64,000 nucleotides of DNA, from positions 19,617,808 through 19,681,807 of the forward strand of contig CM038214.1 of NCBI GenBank assembly GCA_021442155.1. The letters run 5' to 3'. This document shows positions 21,870 through 33,046 of this stretch, piece by piece (the first letter of the stretch is position 1; each line of letters opens with the position of its first letter). The DNA is from Cymbidium sinense. Its lineage: Eukaryota > Streptophyta > Magnoliopsida > Asparagales > Orchidaceae. The notes beneath the pieces are model-generated. The model was not told the DNA's origin. It ran no database searches and saw only the letters and a list, made by a program, of their open reading frames with translations. Position numbers and translations under genes: made by a program.

Positions 21870-24800
21870 TTAAGTTCTGAGGTAAGGTAACCTAGAATTA
21901 TCCATGTTAACCAGCCCACACAAATGTTTGGGCAAGGTGTGTTGATCAAAGAAGATGATACCATTGGATCTAGCACCCAGATTAGTAAGGTAGTCGGCAC
22001 AAGCATTTCCTTCACGCCAAACATGTGATGTTAAAATTCAGGTAGGAAAGAAGAGATCTAGTTTGCTTGAGGAGGTAATACAATTCAGTGCTGCTCATCT
22101 TAGTTGAAGTTAAAAGATCAATTAGAAAAATAGCATCCACCTCGATCCAAATATTGATCCAGCCATTTTGGAGACAAATCTCAAGAGCTTTGAAGATTGC
22201 CATAAGTTCAGAAAAGGGGACAGGTGAAATGGGGAATAAGCAAAAGCACATAGGACTATACCCTTAGAGTTCCTGAAAATGCCACCACAACCCGAGCCAT
22301 TATGAGAGACAGAACCATCAGTATTTATTTTAATAATATAATTAAGTGGTTTTTTCCAATAGACAATCTTGTCATTATGGCAGTAAAGTTGATCCCAAAT
22401 TTATGCCCGCTTATTGGCCACAAATTTACACCTTTGAAATGTTTGTAATGAATGAGATTGGCTTTAAGCAAGTCACTAATTTTGTTTTAGTTCTAGATAA
22501 TCCTCCCATGGTTCATAGGGATCCCACGGTGTTTTGCATCATTTCTGTCCATCCATATGAACCAGATGAGAGTGATAGCAATGATAACTTTAATGTGACC
22601 TTTAATAGTATTATCAAAATAAATTTCAAGAAGTTGATATAAAGTAAGAGAGCCATTGAAATTGAGAGTGTTAAAAAGATCATCATACCAAATCCATAGT
22701 TTAGAAGCAATGGCCCCATTAACAAAGACATGATTAACATTTTCAATATGAAAATAGCATTGACATTTAGGTAAATGGAACCCTTTACCCACACAACAAG
22801 GAATCTGGGGATAAAATTTTTAGAATATGTAAGAATAGAGTAAGAAATAGGGATATTATTATTCCAAAGTTTAGAGAATACATAGGAGGGTTCATGAGGA
22901 GTATCTTTAATATGGAGCCACACATTTTTGAGGTTGAAATCACCATTGTGAGAGAGCTTAAAGAGATTATGATCTTGATTTTGAGGAGTGATAGGAATAG
23001 TTTAACCATATTCGTGAAAGTAAAAGGGATAAAATCAGAAGTTTATTGTTCCACTTATTGTTATGCTAGAAAGTGTTGACTCTAATAGCGAAAGTGGAAT
23101 GGGTATGAAGTAAGTCATCCATGGAACCACAACCACTCCAGTTATCTTGCCAAAAGAAAGAGGTACCAGAGTTGATGCCCCAAAAAATAAGGGATTCGGC
23201 ATCCCATTTGACATAACAAAGTCTTTTCCACATAGGGGAGTCACCCGGCTTGAAGGGACAAGTGAGGGGGTGCTTACTCGCAATATTTAGCAGTCATGAA
23301 ATTAGCCCGTAGACTGATTACTCAAATTCTACCAGTTTATAGGAAAAGGCATTGATAGCTTCTTTTATGGATTTACAACCAAGACCACCTTTGTCAAAAG
23401 TGCCACAACTTTTAAACCAAGAGGTCCAGTGCATTTTTTTAAAAGAGGTATTAGAGCCCCAGAAAAATTTGTTTAAGAGACGCTCAATTCTGTTGATGCT
23501 AGAGATGGTCGGCACAATGGTTTGGATGAGATATAAAGGCATGGAATTAAGAGTGCTCTTAATCAAGGTGAGCCTACCACCAAAAGAGAGTAAATGAAAT
23601 TCCCAAACTGAGATTTTATTAGAAATTTTTGAATAAGATCATCTAAAAGGTGAGATCTTTTCCGCCTTTAAAAGTGGAGCCAGGTAATTAATTGGAAATT
23701 GACTTTGCTTAAAATTAGTAATTCTGGAGATTTGATTCAATCTATTGGGAGGGATCTTCACTGAGGGAATAAAATAGCATTTTTTATCATTAAGGAAGAG
23801 ACCACTAACTTTGCCAAAATCATTTAAAAGATTCTTGATCTTTTGACATGTCAAGGGAGGCATTACAGAAGATTATAAAATCATCTGCAAAGCTAAGATG
23901 AGAAATGGGAAGCCACCATGAGTTTTAAAAGCCATGTTAGTATTTTTGATGAAAAGATCATTGAGGCTTCTTGAAAGATATTTGACAGAATGATAAAGAG
24001 AGAAGGAGAAAGGGGTTGACGCAAAACCATGGCTCAAGAAAAGAAACCAAGGGACTCACCATTTAAGATGACAAAAAACTAGATGTTAGTGATACAACTT
24101 TTAATAATCCGGATAAAATGATCAGAGAAACCAAACAAATGCAAGATTTGGAAAAGGAAATCCCATGAGAGGTTGTCAAAGTTTTAGAGATGTCCGCTTT
24201 GAAAAGCATATTACCTCCTCTTGAAGAAACATCAATGTCATGAACCAGTTCTTGAGCGAGGAGGATATTATCAGATATGGCTCTATTTTTAACAAAACAA
24301 GTTTGGTTAGGGGAGATGATTTTATGAAGGTGGGGCTAATTCTATTATTAATCGCTTTAGCAATGAGTTTTGAAAAAGGTACAAAGACTAATAGGTCAAA
24401 GTCACCCTGTGATTCGTGATTGATGTTTTGGGAATAAGGACAATAGAAGTACTTGAAAAGTATCTGGAATAGAGCCGTCAAAGAAATCAATAACAAAGAT
24501 TAACAAGATCGATTTAATAAAAGACCAACAATGTTGAAAGAAATGAGTCGTGAAACCATCAGGACCAGCAACAAAGTCATTGTTCATGCTATTGAGAGTA
24601 GTACTAATCTTCGCTTCCGAGGGATGCATAGTGAGCAAATGGTTATCCTCATTGGTAATCATAGAAGGGATAAGGTGGGTGTTGAGGGGTTTCTAATGAA
24701 GGATTAGAATTTAATAAATTTTGAAATGATGGATGACAATCCTTGATTTCATTGTTATTATTATCCACCACCATTAGGTTCTTAATTTTCTTAATCGAGT

Positions 24801-25663
24801 TAAGGGCTTTCCGTTTAGTACAAATAGCATGAAAATACCTAGTGTTTCGGTCATCATCAGCAATGTGTTTGCTAGTGACTTTTTGATGCCAATAGGTTTC
24901 TTCCATATTTTGGTAGTTAATCAGACTATCTTTGGCAGTGCTCAACTCATCAAGTTTACTGGGGTCGGTTAAGACAGCTTCTTCAAGAGAATAAACCACT
25001 TGTTCCATAGCTTTAAGATTGGTGAAGAGATTTTTAAAGATATGCTTGTTCCACCAATTGAGGTTTTGTTTAAGCCTCTGAGCTTAAGCCAAAGGCTACC
25101 ATGCCTATAATGAAATTATGGATGAACGGGAGCCATCCAGCTAAAACAACGCAAGTGAAATCACCATGTTGGGTCCACATATTTTGGAAACGAAAAGATG
25201 AGGGAATAAGAGGGTTAGTGGGGGGAGTTTTGATAGAGATCAAAAGGGGGGCCATGATCCTCCTCTCAAAGCAACGTAAGTGAGAACCAATTGCACCAAT
25301 TAGAGAAGTTAAATGAAGGGCATCCTCCCTGAAGCAAATAGTCACCCCAACCAACCAAAGGTTAAATGATTCCAAAGAATGTTCCTATTACAAGAAGCAA
25401 AGGAACCAATCACCCAAAACATTAACTAAGATCGATGGAAATGGTGATAGAATTATCCCAAAACACCAAATTTTGTTATTAAGATTGAAGAAAAAATTTT
25501 AAAATCCAAGCGATCTAGCAACAAAAGCAATTTTGGAAGAGCTAATGAAAGGCTCAATGATAACAAGAAGTTTGATGTTATGAGAGTGACAGAGGCTCCT
25601 AACACGGTTGCGGATAGGGAGTGTCCCACAACCCCGGATATTCCAAATAAGAAAATTAATCAT
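21870..25663 (-). pseudogene. LINE-A ORF2 remnant (endonuclease-RT-RNase H)
   Basis: ORF2 would copy the element's RNA at the nicked target. The start codon at 25663 opens the endonuclease motif FLIWNIRGCG, followed by LLVIIEP. The span from start codon to the FRFQNMW linker is about 460 bases, against about 680 in LINE-B, and the GDFN-type endonuclease motif is not seen, so part of the endonuclease appears deleted. The RT follows, with FADD at 23880-23891 in the context SHLSFADDFIIFCNAS. Next come the palm/thumb block with STLNSMPLYLIQT (23318-23566) and a zf-RVT-like region to about 22490. The RNase H domain (22.35-21.90 kb) keeps TDGS, SEL, VDA and ACADYL, the four acidic positions of the family. 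It ends LPYLRT-stop. Multiple frameshifts make it inactive. Confidence 0.92.
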
Positions 25664-25725
25664 AATAAAATTTCAAAAAGGAAGAGATAGGAAAGGAAAA
25701 GGAAAATTGAGAGAGAGGGACATAA

Positions 25726-25787
25726 TTATTTATGAGGTGTAAGAGAAGAACGTGTGGTTCTAGTGAAATTATTATTAGTCATTTTTG
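25726..25787 (-). pseudogene. LINE-A ORF1 C-terminal remnant
   Basis: The last 18 codons end TRTTRSSLTPHK-stop. They sit 62 bases upstream of the ORF2 start. LINE-B has a related ending (TRSTATSHSSLN) at the same place, which supports this as the true ORF1 end. The rest of ORF1 is absent because the insertion is 5'-truncated. Confidence 0.7.
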
Positions 25788-26170
25788 GGATTTAGGGTAT
25801 AGGGTTTATGGTTTAGGGTTTATGATTTGGTTTATTTCAGTTTGTGGTTTGTTTTAGATTTAGGTCACTTTTAAGGTTTATGGCTAAGGTTTAGGTTTAG
25901 GGTTTAGGATGGTCAGTAAGGGTTTAGGTTGCAGCATGATTTAGGGCCTGAGTTTTTGGTTTTTTTTTAGGTTTGAGTTTGTGGTTTAGGGTTTAAGGTT
26001 TAGGCTATAGGGTTTAGGGTTTAGAGTTTGGGGTTTTAAGCTTTAGGGTTTAGGATTTCAAGTTTAGGGTTTAGGGTTAAGTCTGGGTTTGTATTTTAGG
26101 TTTAGGTTTTTTTTGGGTTTAGGGTTTAGGGTTAGGGTTCATGTTTTTGTTTATGGTTTAGGGTTTGCAA
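25788..26170 (+). repeat. Telomere-type array between LINE-A and GR-RBP copy 3
   Basis: Degenerate TTTAGGG repeats, mostly near-canonical, with no gene. The short plus-strand frame at 26089 runs from repeat into the GR-RBP 3' UTR antisense and is not a gene. Confidence 0.88.
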
Positions 26171-26352
26171 TTTTTTTAACCGATAACAAATTCAGATTCA
26201 ATATTTCTTCTTTTCGATTTCATCAACCAAGTAACACACCAAGTTTTCTACGAAATAAACAACCACATAGATAAAAAATGAGCACGCATAGAGCAAATTA
26301 AAAACCTTAGATAACTAGAACCGTCTCTAGTATAAAGACACAGTTCCATAAC
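26171..26352 (-). pseudogene. GR-RBP 3'-UTR retrofragment, copy 3 (coding part lost)
   Basis: Only the 3' UTR and A-rich tail of the GR-RBP transcript remain; the sequence matches copies 1, 2, 7 and 8. It stops at the word CCATAAC and joins an AT-rich array. Copy 4 stops at exactly the same word and continues with the same TTTTAGGTTTTATTTTA sequence, so copies 3 and 4 share one deletion event. Confidence 0.85.
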
Positions 26353-29300
26353 TTTTAGGTTTTATTTTAAGGTTTATTTTTTTAGTTTATGTTTTTATTT
26401 AGTTTTTATTTTACTTTATTTTAGGTTTATTTTATTTTTATTTAATGTTTAGTTTTCATTTTATTTAGCTTTCTTATTCATTTGTTTCTTTTATTTTTTT
26501 AGTTTTGTTTAAGTATATTTTATTTTAGTTTATTTCAATTAGTTTATTTTATTTTATTTTGCAGTGGAAGTTTTAGTTTAGGTTCATATTTTTATTTTAT
26601 ATTTTATTTTATTTACATTTTTATAGGTTTTATTTACTTATTAGGTTTAGGTGTGGAGGTTTTATGGTTTAGGATTAGCTTTAGGGTTTTATGGTTTAGG
26701 GTGTTTGGGTTTGGTGTGGTAGAGAGGTAGATAGGGAGAGAGTGGTTTAGGGTGTGGTGGTTAGTGGTGTAGGGTTTGGAAGAGGATTAGGTTTTTTATT
26801 TTTTTATTTTTCAAATTAAGCAACAGCATAGGTATATTTATTTTATTTTTTATTTTGATTTATTTTAGTTTATTTTATTTTGTATCAAAGTATATTTTAT
26901 TTTATTTAGCCTTTATTTATTTTAGGTTTATTTATTTTAGTTTAGGTTTTTTACTTGAGTTTATTATTTAGTTTTAGGTTAACTTTAGTTTAGTTTTATT
27001 TTTATTTTATAATTTAGGTTTAGGTTTTATTTTTTTATTTTAAGTTTAGGTTTAGGTTTTTATTTTATTTTTTTAGGTTTATGTTTTATGCTTTTATTTT
27101 AGGTTTATTTTTAAGTTTTATTTTTTAGTTTAGGTTTAAGTTTATTTTAGTTTATTTTATTTTATTTAGTTTAGGTTTTGGTTTAGGTTTTGTTTATCTT
27201 ATGTTTAGATTTAGGTTTTAGTTATTTTAGTTTAGGTTTAGGTTTATTTTATTTTACTTTAGGTTTTATTTTATTTATTTTTTTGGTTATATTTTAGGTT
27301 TATTTTTAGGTTTTGGTTTTATTTTATTTTATTTTATGTTTATTTTATTTTATTTTAGGTTTAGTTTTATTTTTTTTTTCAGTTTTATTTTTTTTAGTTT
27401 AGTTTAGGTTTTATTTATTTTATTTTGATTTAGTTTTTTTATTTTTATTTTATTTTTTTTTAGTAGGTTGCTTAAGGTCTTAGTTTTATTTCATTTTATT
27501 ATTTCATTTTCTTTTTATTTAAATTAATTAATTTATTTATTTTATTTATTTTTATTTATTTCATTTTAGGGTTTGGATTTGGGGTTTCTCAGGTTAAGGT
27601 TTTAGGGTCATTATCTTAGGGTTTAGGGTGGTTAGGATTTAGAGTAGATTTAGGTTTCAGCTTTAGTTTGTGGTTTAAGATTTGTGGTCAAGGGTCAGGA
27701 TTTTAGGCCAGGTTTTGGCCTAGGGCTCACGCCAAGGCCTAGAGTTTAGGGTTTGGCCTAGGGTTTGAGAGTTTGTGAGATTTAGGGTGACAATTTCAGT
27801 TTGTAGTGGTAGGGTTATATGTTTATAGCCTGGGGATCAGGCCTAGGGCTGTTTAGGGGCCTAGGGTTTGCTGCCTAGGATTTAGAGCTCAGGGCTTTTT
27901 AGGGTTAGTTAGAGTTTGCCAAAGGCCTAGGGCTCAGATCCTGCAGTTTAGGGTTTAGGGTTTATTTAGTTTATTTTAATATTTAATTTATTTTATTTTT
28001 ATTTAAGTTCATTTTTTTTCACTGCCTAGGTTTTAGGTTTTTTTCCCATCCACCCGATGTGGGGTAAGCCTGTTAAGTTTAGTTTTAAGCCTAAGTTCAT
28101 GCCTGGTGGTTCAGGGTAACGCTCAGGTAAGGTCTCAGGGTTAGGGTAGGTCAGTCTTAGTGTCAGCTTAAGTTTATTTTGGCCCAGTGGCATGTAGGGC
28201 CTGTGGCCCAGTTTAAGGGCCTGGGTGCCCAGGTCCGAGGGCTCAGGCACAGTATGGGGGCCAGTGTCTCAGGTGGGCCATGGCCTGGTCTTTGGGCCCA
28301 GGATCAGCCTCAGGGTCCAGGGTCTTGGGTCTCAGGATCAGGGCCTGTGGCCTGGGCCAGTCAGCCTGGGGCCCAGTTAGAGTCAGTGGCCCAGACCAGG
28401 TTAAGGCCCAGGGCTCATGGCCTTTAAGATTTATATCTTATATTATTTTGTAGGTTTATTTTATTTTATTTTACCTAGCTCCACTTTATTTAGTTTTCTA
28501 TTCTTAGGATTATTTTATTTTTTAATTTAGTTTGGGTTTTATTTATCCATTTTAGTTTATTTTTATTAGTTTATTTTATATTATTTTCAGGTTTAGGTTT
28601 AGGTTTTAATTTAGGTTTTAATTTTTTTATTTATTTTTTTTTATTTAGGGTTAAGTCTTTTTATATATTTTATTTTATTATTTATTAAGTTTAGGTTTTG
28701 GTTTTTATGTTTTTGGTTTGGGTTTTGGCCTTTATTTAGGGTTTGGAGATTTAGGGTTTTAGGTTTAGGGTCAGGTGGCTCAGGGTTTAGGTTTAGGGCT
28801 CATGATTTAGGGTTTAGGTTTAGGGTCCAAGATTTAGGTTTTAGGATTTAGGCTTTAAAGTCAGGGTTTAGGATTTTTAAACTAAACCAAGTTTAAGCCT
28901 TTAGTTTATTTTTAATTATTTTAATTTATTTATTTTATTATTTTATTTTAGGTTTATTTTTATTTTAGGTTTAGGGCTCAGTTTAAGGTTTTATTTATTT
29001 TCATGGTCCAAGGAGCAGGCCTAGCTTTAAGCCTGGGCCCAGTAGGGCCTGGCCTGTAGCCCAGGGTCAGGGCCCAGGCCTAGGGCTCAGGGCCTAGGGC
29101 CCAAGGCCAGGATCTGATGACTGTGGCCTATTATCTGGGGCCTGCCCAGGCTAACCCAGGCTTAGTTGTGGCTCAGAGCCTGTGCCCAGGGCCAGGCCTA
29201 GGGCCCATGGTCTGGCTGAGCCAGCAGGGCCTGTGGCCTAGGCCCAGCTCAAACCAGCCTAGGATCTGGGCCTGGCTCACAACCCAGATCCTCAGATGGT

Positions 29301-30102
29301 CAGTGGCTAAGGCCCAAGTTTAGAGCCAAAGCCCAGGGCCTGGGCCCAGGCCTGTGCCTGCCCAGGTTAAGGGCCTAGGTCAGGCTCAGCACTAGGCAGA
29401 GTTTAGGGTCGCCTAGGATTTAAGACTCAGTTTAGGGCCCAGCATACAAAAGCCTTTTGGCCTTTATTTTTATTTGATTTATTTTATTATTTTAGCTATT
29501 TTATCTTTTATCTTATGTTTATTTTTATTTATAGGTTTTATCTTTTTTTATCTTTAATTAGTTTAAGCCTTTATTTATCTTTATCTTAATTTTAGTTTAC
29601 ACCATATATTTTAGGTAGGTAGGTTTTATTTATCATTTTATTTTATCTTATTTAGTTTAGGCCTTTTAATTTAAAAACCCATTTAGTTTAGGTGTCTTGG
29701 TCAGGCCTCATGCCTCAGGTTTATGGCCCAGGGTCTTAAGCTAGGGTGGGGTCATGGCCCAGGTCAGGGGCCCAGGGCCTGTGGCTAGTCAGGGCCCATG
29801 GCCCAGGGCCCACCTGGCCAGTGGGTGTGTTTGGTTGGATAGGGCCCAGGTTTAAGATCTGGGAAGGTCTCCCAAAGAGTTTAGTTTAGAGGGTTTATGG
29901 TCAGTGGTTTAGGGTCAGTAGGTTTTAAGGCCCAAGTGTTTTTGTTTTGGGAGGTTTAGGCATAGGGTTTAGGGTTTGAGTTTAGGGTTTTATGATTTAG
30001 GGTTTAGTGTTTAGGGTTTAGGGTTTGGGGTTTAGGGTTTTTAGGGTTTAGGGTTTAGGGTTAGGGTTCAAGTTTTTCTTTAGGGTTTGGGGTTTGTAAT
30101 TA
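26353..30102 (+). repeat. Telomere-type array with C-substituted blocks
   Basis: AT-rich array to about 27.6 kb, then TTTAGGG with increasing C substitution. GC-rich heptamer blocks lie at about 27.70-28.44, 28.97-29.46 and 29.69-29.96 kb. AAATTAAG- or AAACC-type boxes occur near 26812 and 28872. The frames at 28026-28250 (minus), 28179-28427 (plus) and 29117-29323 (plus) are repeat by-products. No gene is visible. Confidence 0.87.
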
Positions 30103-30277
30103 TTTTTTTTAACAGTAAACAAATTCAGATTCAACATTTCTCCTTTTTGATTTCATCAACCAAGTAACACACCATGTTTTTATGACATAAGTGACCAATG
30201 TAGATAAAAATGACACATAGAGCAAATTCAAAACCTTAGATAACTAGAACCGTCTCTACTATAAAGACACCCATAAC
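30103..30277 (-). pseudogene. GR-RBP 3'-UTR retrofragment, copy 4
   Basis: This is the 3' UTR only, with an A-rich tail at the low-coordinate end. It has the same truncation point as copy 3, about 3.93 kb away, and an extra small deletion just before it. It is non-coding. Confidence 0.84.
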
Positions 30278-30596
30278 TTTTAGGTTTTATTTTATGATTT
30301 ATTTTTCACTTTAGGGTTTCAGATTTATTTATTTTGTTCATTTAATTATTTATTTATTTTTTGTTTATTTATTTTGTTTATTTCATTATCATTTTTATTT
30401 TATTTTCCTTTTAGGTTTAGGTTAAGCTTGGTTTTAGTTTTATTTCATTTTATTATTTAATTTTATTTTTGTTTAAGCTTAAGGTTTAGGTTTAGGTTTT
30501 TAGCTTTTTAGGGTTTTGGGTTTAGGGTTTAGGGTTTAGGGTTTAGGGTTTAGGGTTTAAGGATTTGGGTTTAGGGTTTAGGGTTTTGGGTTTTGG
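30278..30596 (+). repeat. Telomere-type array with a run of perfect heptamers
   Basis: An AT-rich stretch is followed by TTTAGGG repeats. About five consecutive perfect heptamers lie at 30521-30555, among the longest perfect runs in the window. LINE-B copy 2 joins directly after this. Confidence 0.88.
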
Positions 30597-31360
30597 TTTT
30601 TTTTTGTAAAGTTAGAATTTTATTACAATAAAAGGAAAATATACAAAAAAGAAAACAAAAGAGCAAATACAATAACTAAAAAGTATAAGAGAAAAAGACA
30701 GAGAGTAAGACTAAAACAAATCCTGAAAATAGTAAAAGGATAAGTCAGTAGCATAAGTAACCAACAAAGGAAGCCCCAACAAACAATGAAAACTAGAAAC
30801 CAATAAAGCTCCACACAAGAGAGGTCCAAAAGAAGCACAACCACCATAGAAAGGCAACAACATCACTAGCCAGACTGCCTAAGAAACCAAACTTCCCAAC
30901 AACATACTAACTAACAGAAGCATAATTACAACATAAAATGTGTTACAAATAATGCACCCAACGGAGGCTAATCCCAAGAGAATAACCCAACACAAAACTA
31001 AGGAAAAAGAAGAATCTAGTAAAAAATAATAAGGAATAGGTAGGCAACCCCCAAAAAAGTAGCCAAGAAATTCCCCAAAAGATGGCCTAGAAAGGCAACA
31101 ACCAACAATAGTTCCCACTAGGAAGGCCACCCATCCAACCATGACAAACCAGCAAAAAGTAATTCAAATTCAATAGCAGAGCCAACAAACCAACCAGTGT
31201 AGAAAATAGAATAAAGCTAGAGTAAAAAATCATCATATCCACCAGCAACTCGAGTAACAAGGCAGAGAAGACAACAACCACCAGGCTGAAAAAGCCAAGC
31301 CAACCCAAAAGCAAGAGGTCAAAATCATAACTCCACTTAGGAAAAAATGTGAAAATAAGT
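30597..31360 (-). mobile_element. LINE-B copy 2: 3'-UTR-only insertion
   Basis: The minus-strand sequence ends in the same terminal segment as the full LINE-B (AATAAAATT followed by ACTTT and A9). The 5' part matches the LINE-B 3' UTR (for example the CACCAGGCTGAAAAA/CACCAGGCTAAAAAA segment and a shared TGTGAAAATAAG near the truncation point). At about 760 bases it contains no ORF2, so it is a severely 5'-truncated copy. The Leu/Val-rich minus-strand frames here are pyrimidine-rich UTR sequence, not proteins. Confidence 0.87.
30619..30624 (-). terminator. LINE-B copy 2 polyadenylation signal
   Basis: AATAAA on the minus strand, about 14 bases before the A-tail, at the same relative position as in the full-length LINE-B. 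Confidence 0.68.
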
Positions 31361-32974
31361 TTAAATTTTAGGGTTTAGGGTTTAAGGTTTAGGATTTTGA
31401 GGGTTTTGAGGGTTTAGGGTTTAGGGTTTAGGGTCGTATGGTTTAGGGTTTAGGCTTAGGGCTAGGGTTTAGGGTAAGTTTGTGGTTTAGGGTTTAGGGT
31501 TTAGTTAGATTGGGTTTAGGTCTGGTTTTAGCCAAGGTTTAGGTTTTTTTTAGGATAAAGATTTACTTTTATCAGGTTTATGATTTAAGGTTTAGGGTTA
31601 GGGTTTAGCCAGGTTGTATGTAGGTTTACATTTTAGGTTAATGATTTGTGGCTCTGCTAGGTTTTTTTTTAAATCATAAATCGAGATTTAGGTTTATTTA
31701 GTTTATTTTATTTATTTTAGTGTATTTGATTATTTGTTTTGTTTTATTATTATTTAGTTTAGTTTATTTATTTTAGTTTAGGTTTCATTTTAGCTCTTTT
31801 AGGTTGAGGTTTAGGTTTATGTTTATTTTTAGTTTATTTTATTTATTATTTTCTTTAGTTTAGGTTTTATTTTTTTATTTTAAGTTTAGGTTTAGGTTTT
31901 TTTCTTTTAGGTTTTAGATTTTAGGTTTATTTTGTAGGTTTTATTTTTAGTTTAGTTTATCTCATTTTTATTATTTATTTTATTTAGTTTAGGGTATTTT
32001 AGTTTTATCTTAGTTTAGGTCAGTTTATTTATTTTAGTTTAGTTTATTTTAGTTTAGGTTTGTTTATTTTATTTTGTCATTTTATGTCCAGGTTATTTTA
32101 TAGTTTTGGTTTTAGGTTCTTTAGGTTTATATTTTATTAAGTTTTATTTTATTTTATTTTAGGTTTAGTTTATTTTTATTTACATATGGTTTATTTTATT
32201 TAGGTTTATATTTCTTTTGCTTTAGTTTAGTTTTATCATTTTATTTTAATTTAATTTGAAATTTTATTTTATTTTATTATGCTTAAGTTTAGGTTTAGTT
32301 TAGGTTTATTTTATCTTATCTTTATTTAAGTTTATGTTTTTAAAATTTTATTTTTTAGGTTTATCTTTGTTTAGATTTAGGTTTGTTTAGGGCCTAGGGT
32401 TTAGGTAAGGTAGGGTCTGGGTTAGAGTTTTTAGGATTAGATTTTTAGGATACAGGGTTTAGGGTTTAGGGTTTAGGGTTTAGGGTTTATGGTTGGGTTT
32501 TATATATATATATTTAGGGTAAGCATAATTAGATTATTTTTATTTATTTTAGTTTTTAACTTTAATCTTTTTAAGTTTATTTATTTTTTAGTTAGTTAGT
32601 CATTGATCTTTTTATTTTATTTTAGTTTATTTTTTTTTTATGCTTTATCTTAGGTTTATTTTATTTATTTTATTTAGTTTAGTTTTATTTTTATTTTATT
32701 TTCTTCTAGTTTAGGCTTAGATTTAGTTTAGGTTTTTAGGTTTTAGTTTGTATTTATTTTATTTATTTTTTTTATTTTGATTTGGGAATATTTATTTATT
32801 TTATTTTAGGTTTTATTTAGTTTAGGTTTAGTTTTTTAACTTTTTAGGATTTTAGATTTAGGGTTTTATGATTAGTTTAGTGTTTTGTTAGGGTTTAGTG
32901 TTTAGTGTTTTATTTTTGTGGCTTTCAATTTTAGGTTTAGGGTTCAAGTTTTTTAGTTTAGGGTTTAGGGTTTT
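31361..32974 (+). repeat. Telomere-type array with a short TA microsatellite
   Basis: TTTAGGG block at 31.36-31.66 kb, AT-rich array to 32.38 kb, then another TTTAGGG block with about five heptamers at 32457-32495. A TATATATATATA run lies near 32502-32514. No gene is visible. Confidence 0.88.
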
Positions 32975-33046
32975 GTTTTTTTTCTTAAAAGAGAATAAAT
33001 TTTACGCCCTCTTATCTATTTAATCAACCAAGTAACACACCAGTTT
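32975..33046 (-). pseudogene. GR-RBP 3'-UTR terminal remnant, copy 5
   Basis: About 60 bases of the terminal 3' UTR (antisense of AATCAACCAAGTAACACACC) with an A-rich tail. This is the shortest copy; its other end runs straight into AT-rich array. It is non-coding. Confidence 0.75.

Larger units (their letters stand above)
18493..25787 (-). mobile_element. LINE-A: L1-type non-LTR retrotransposon, 5'-truncated
   Basis: In minus-strand order the element holds the last codons of ORF1, ORF2 (endonuclease, reverse transcriptase, zf-RVT-like region, RNase H), a 3.4-kb 3' UTR, a polyadenylation signal and an A-rich tail. Its 5' end stops inside ORF1 at the array junction near 25787, the usual result of incomplete target-primed reverse transcription. 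The total is about 7.3 kb. Many frameshifts and stops make it inactive. Its RNase H end is clearly related to LINE-B, but the 3' terminal sequence is different, so the two belong to different families. No target-site duplication can be recognised, because both flanks are repeats. Confidence 0.93.

Noticed and set aside
30623..31314. Leu/Val-rich minus-strand frames at 30.6-31.3 kb, with similar frames at 54.7-55.7 kb
   Set aside because: Both regions are the LINE-B 3' UTR and share the same end sequence and AATAAA; they are not coding.
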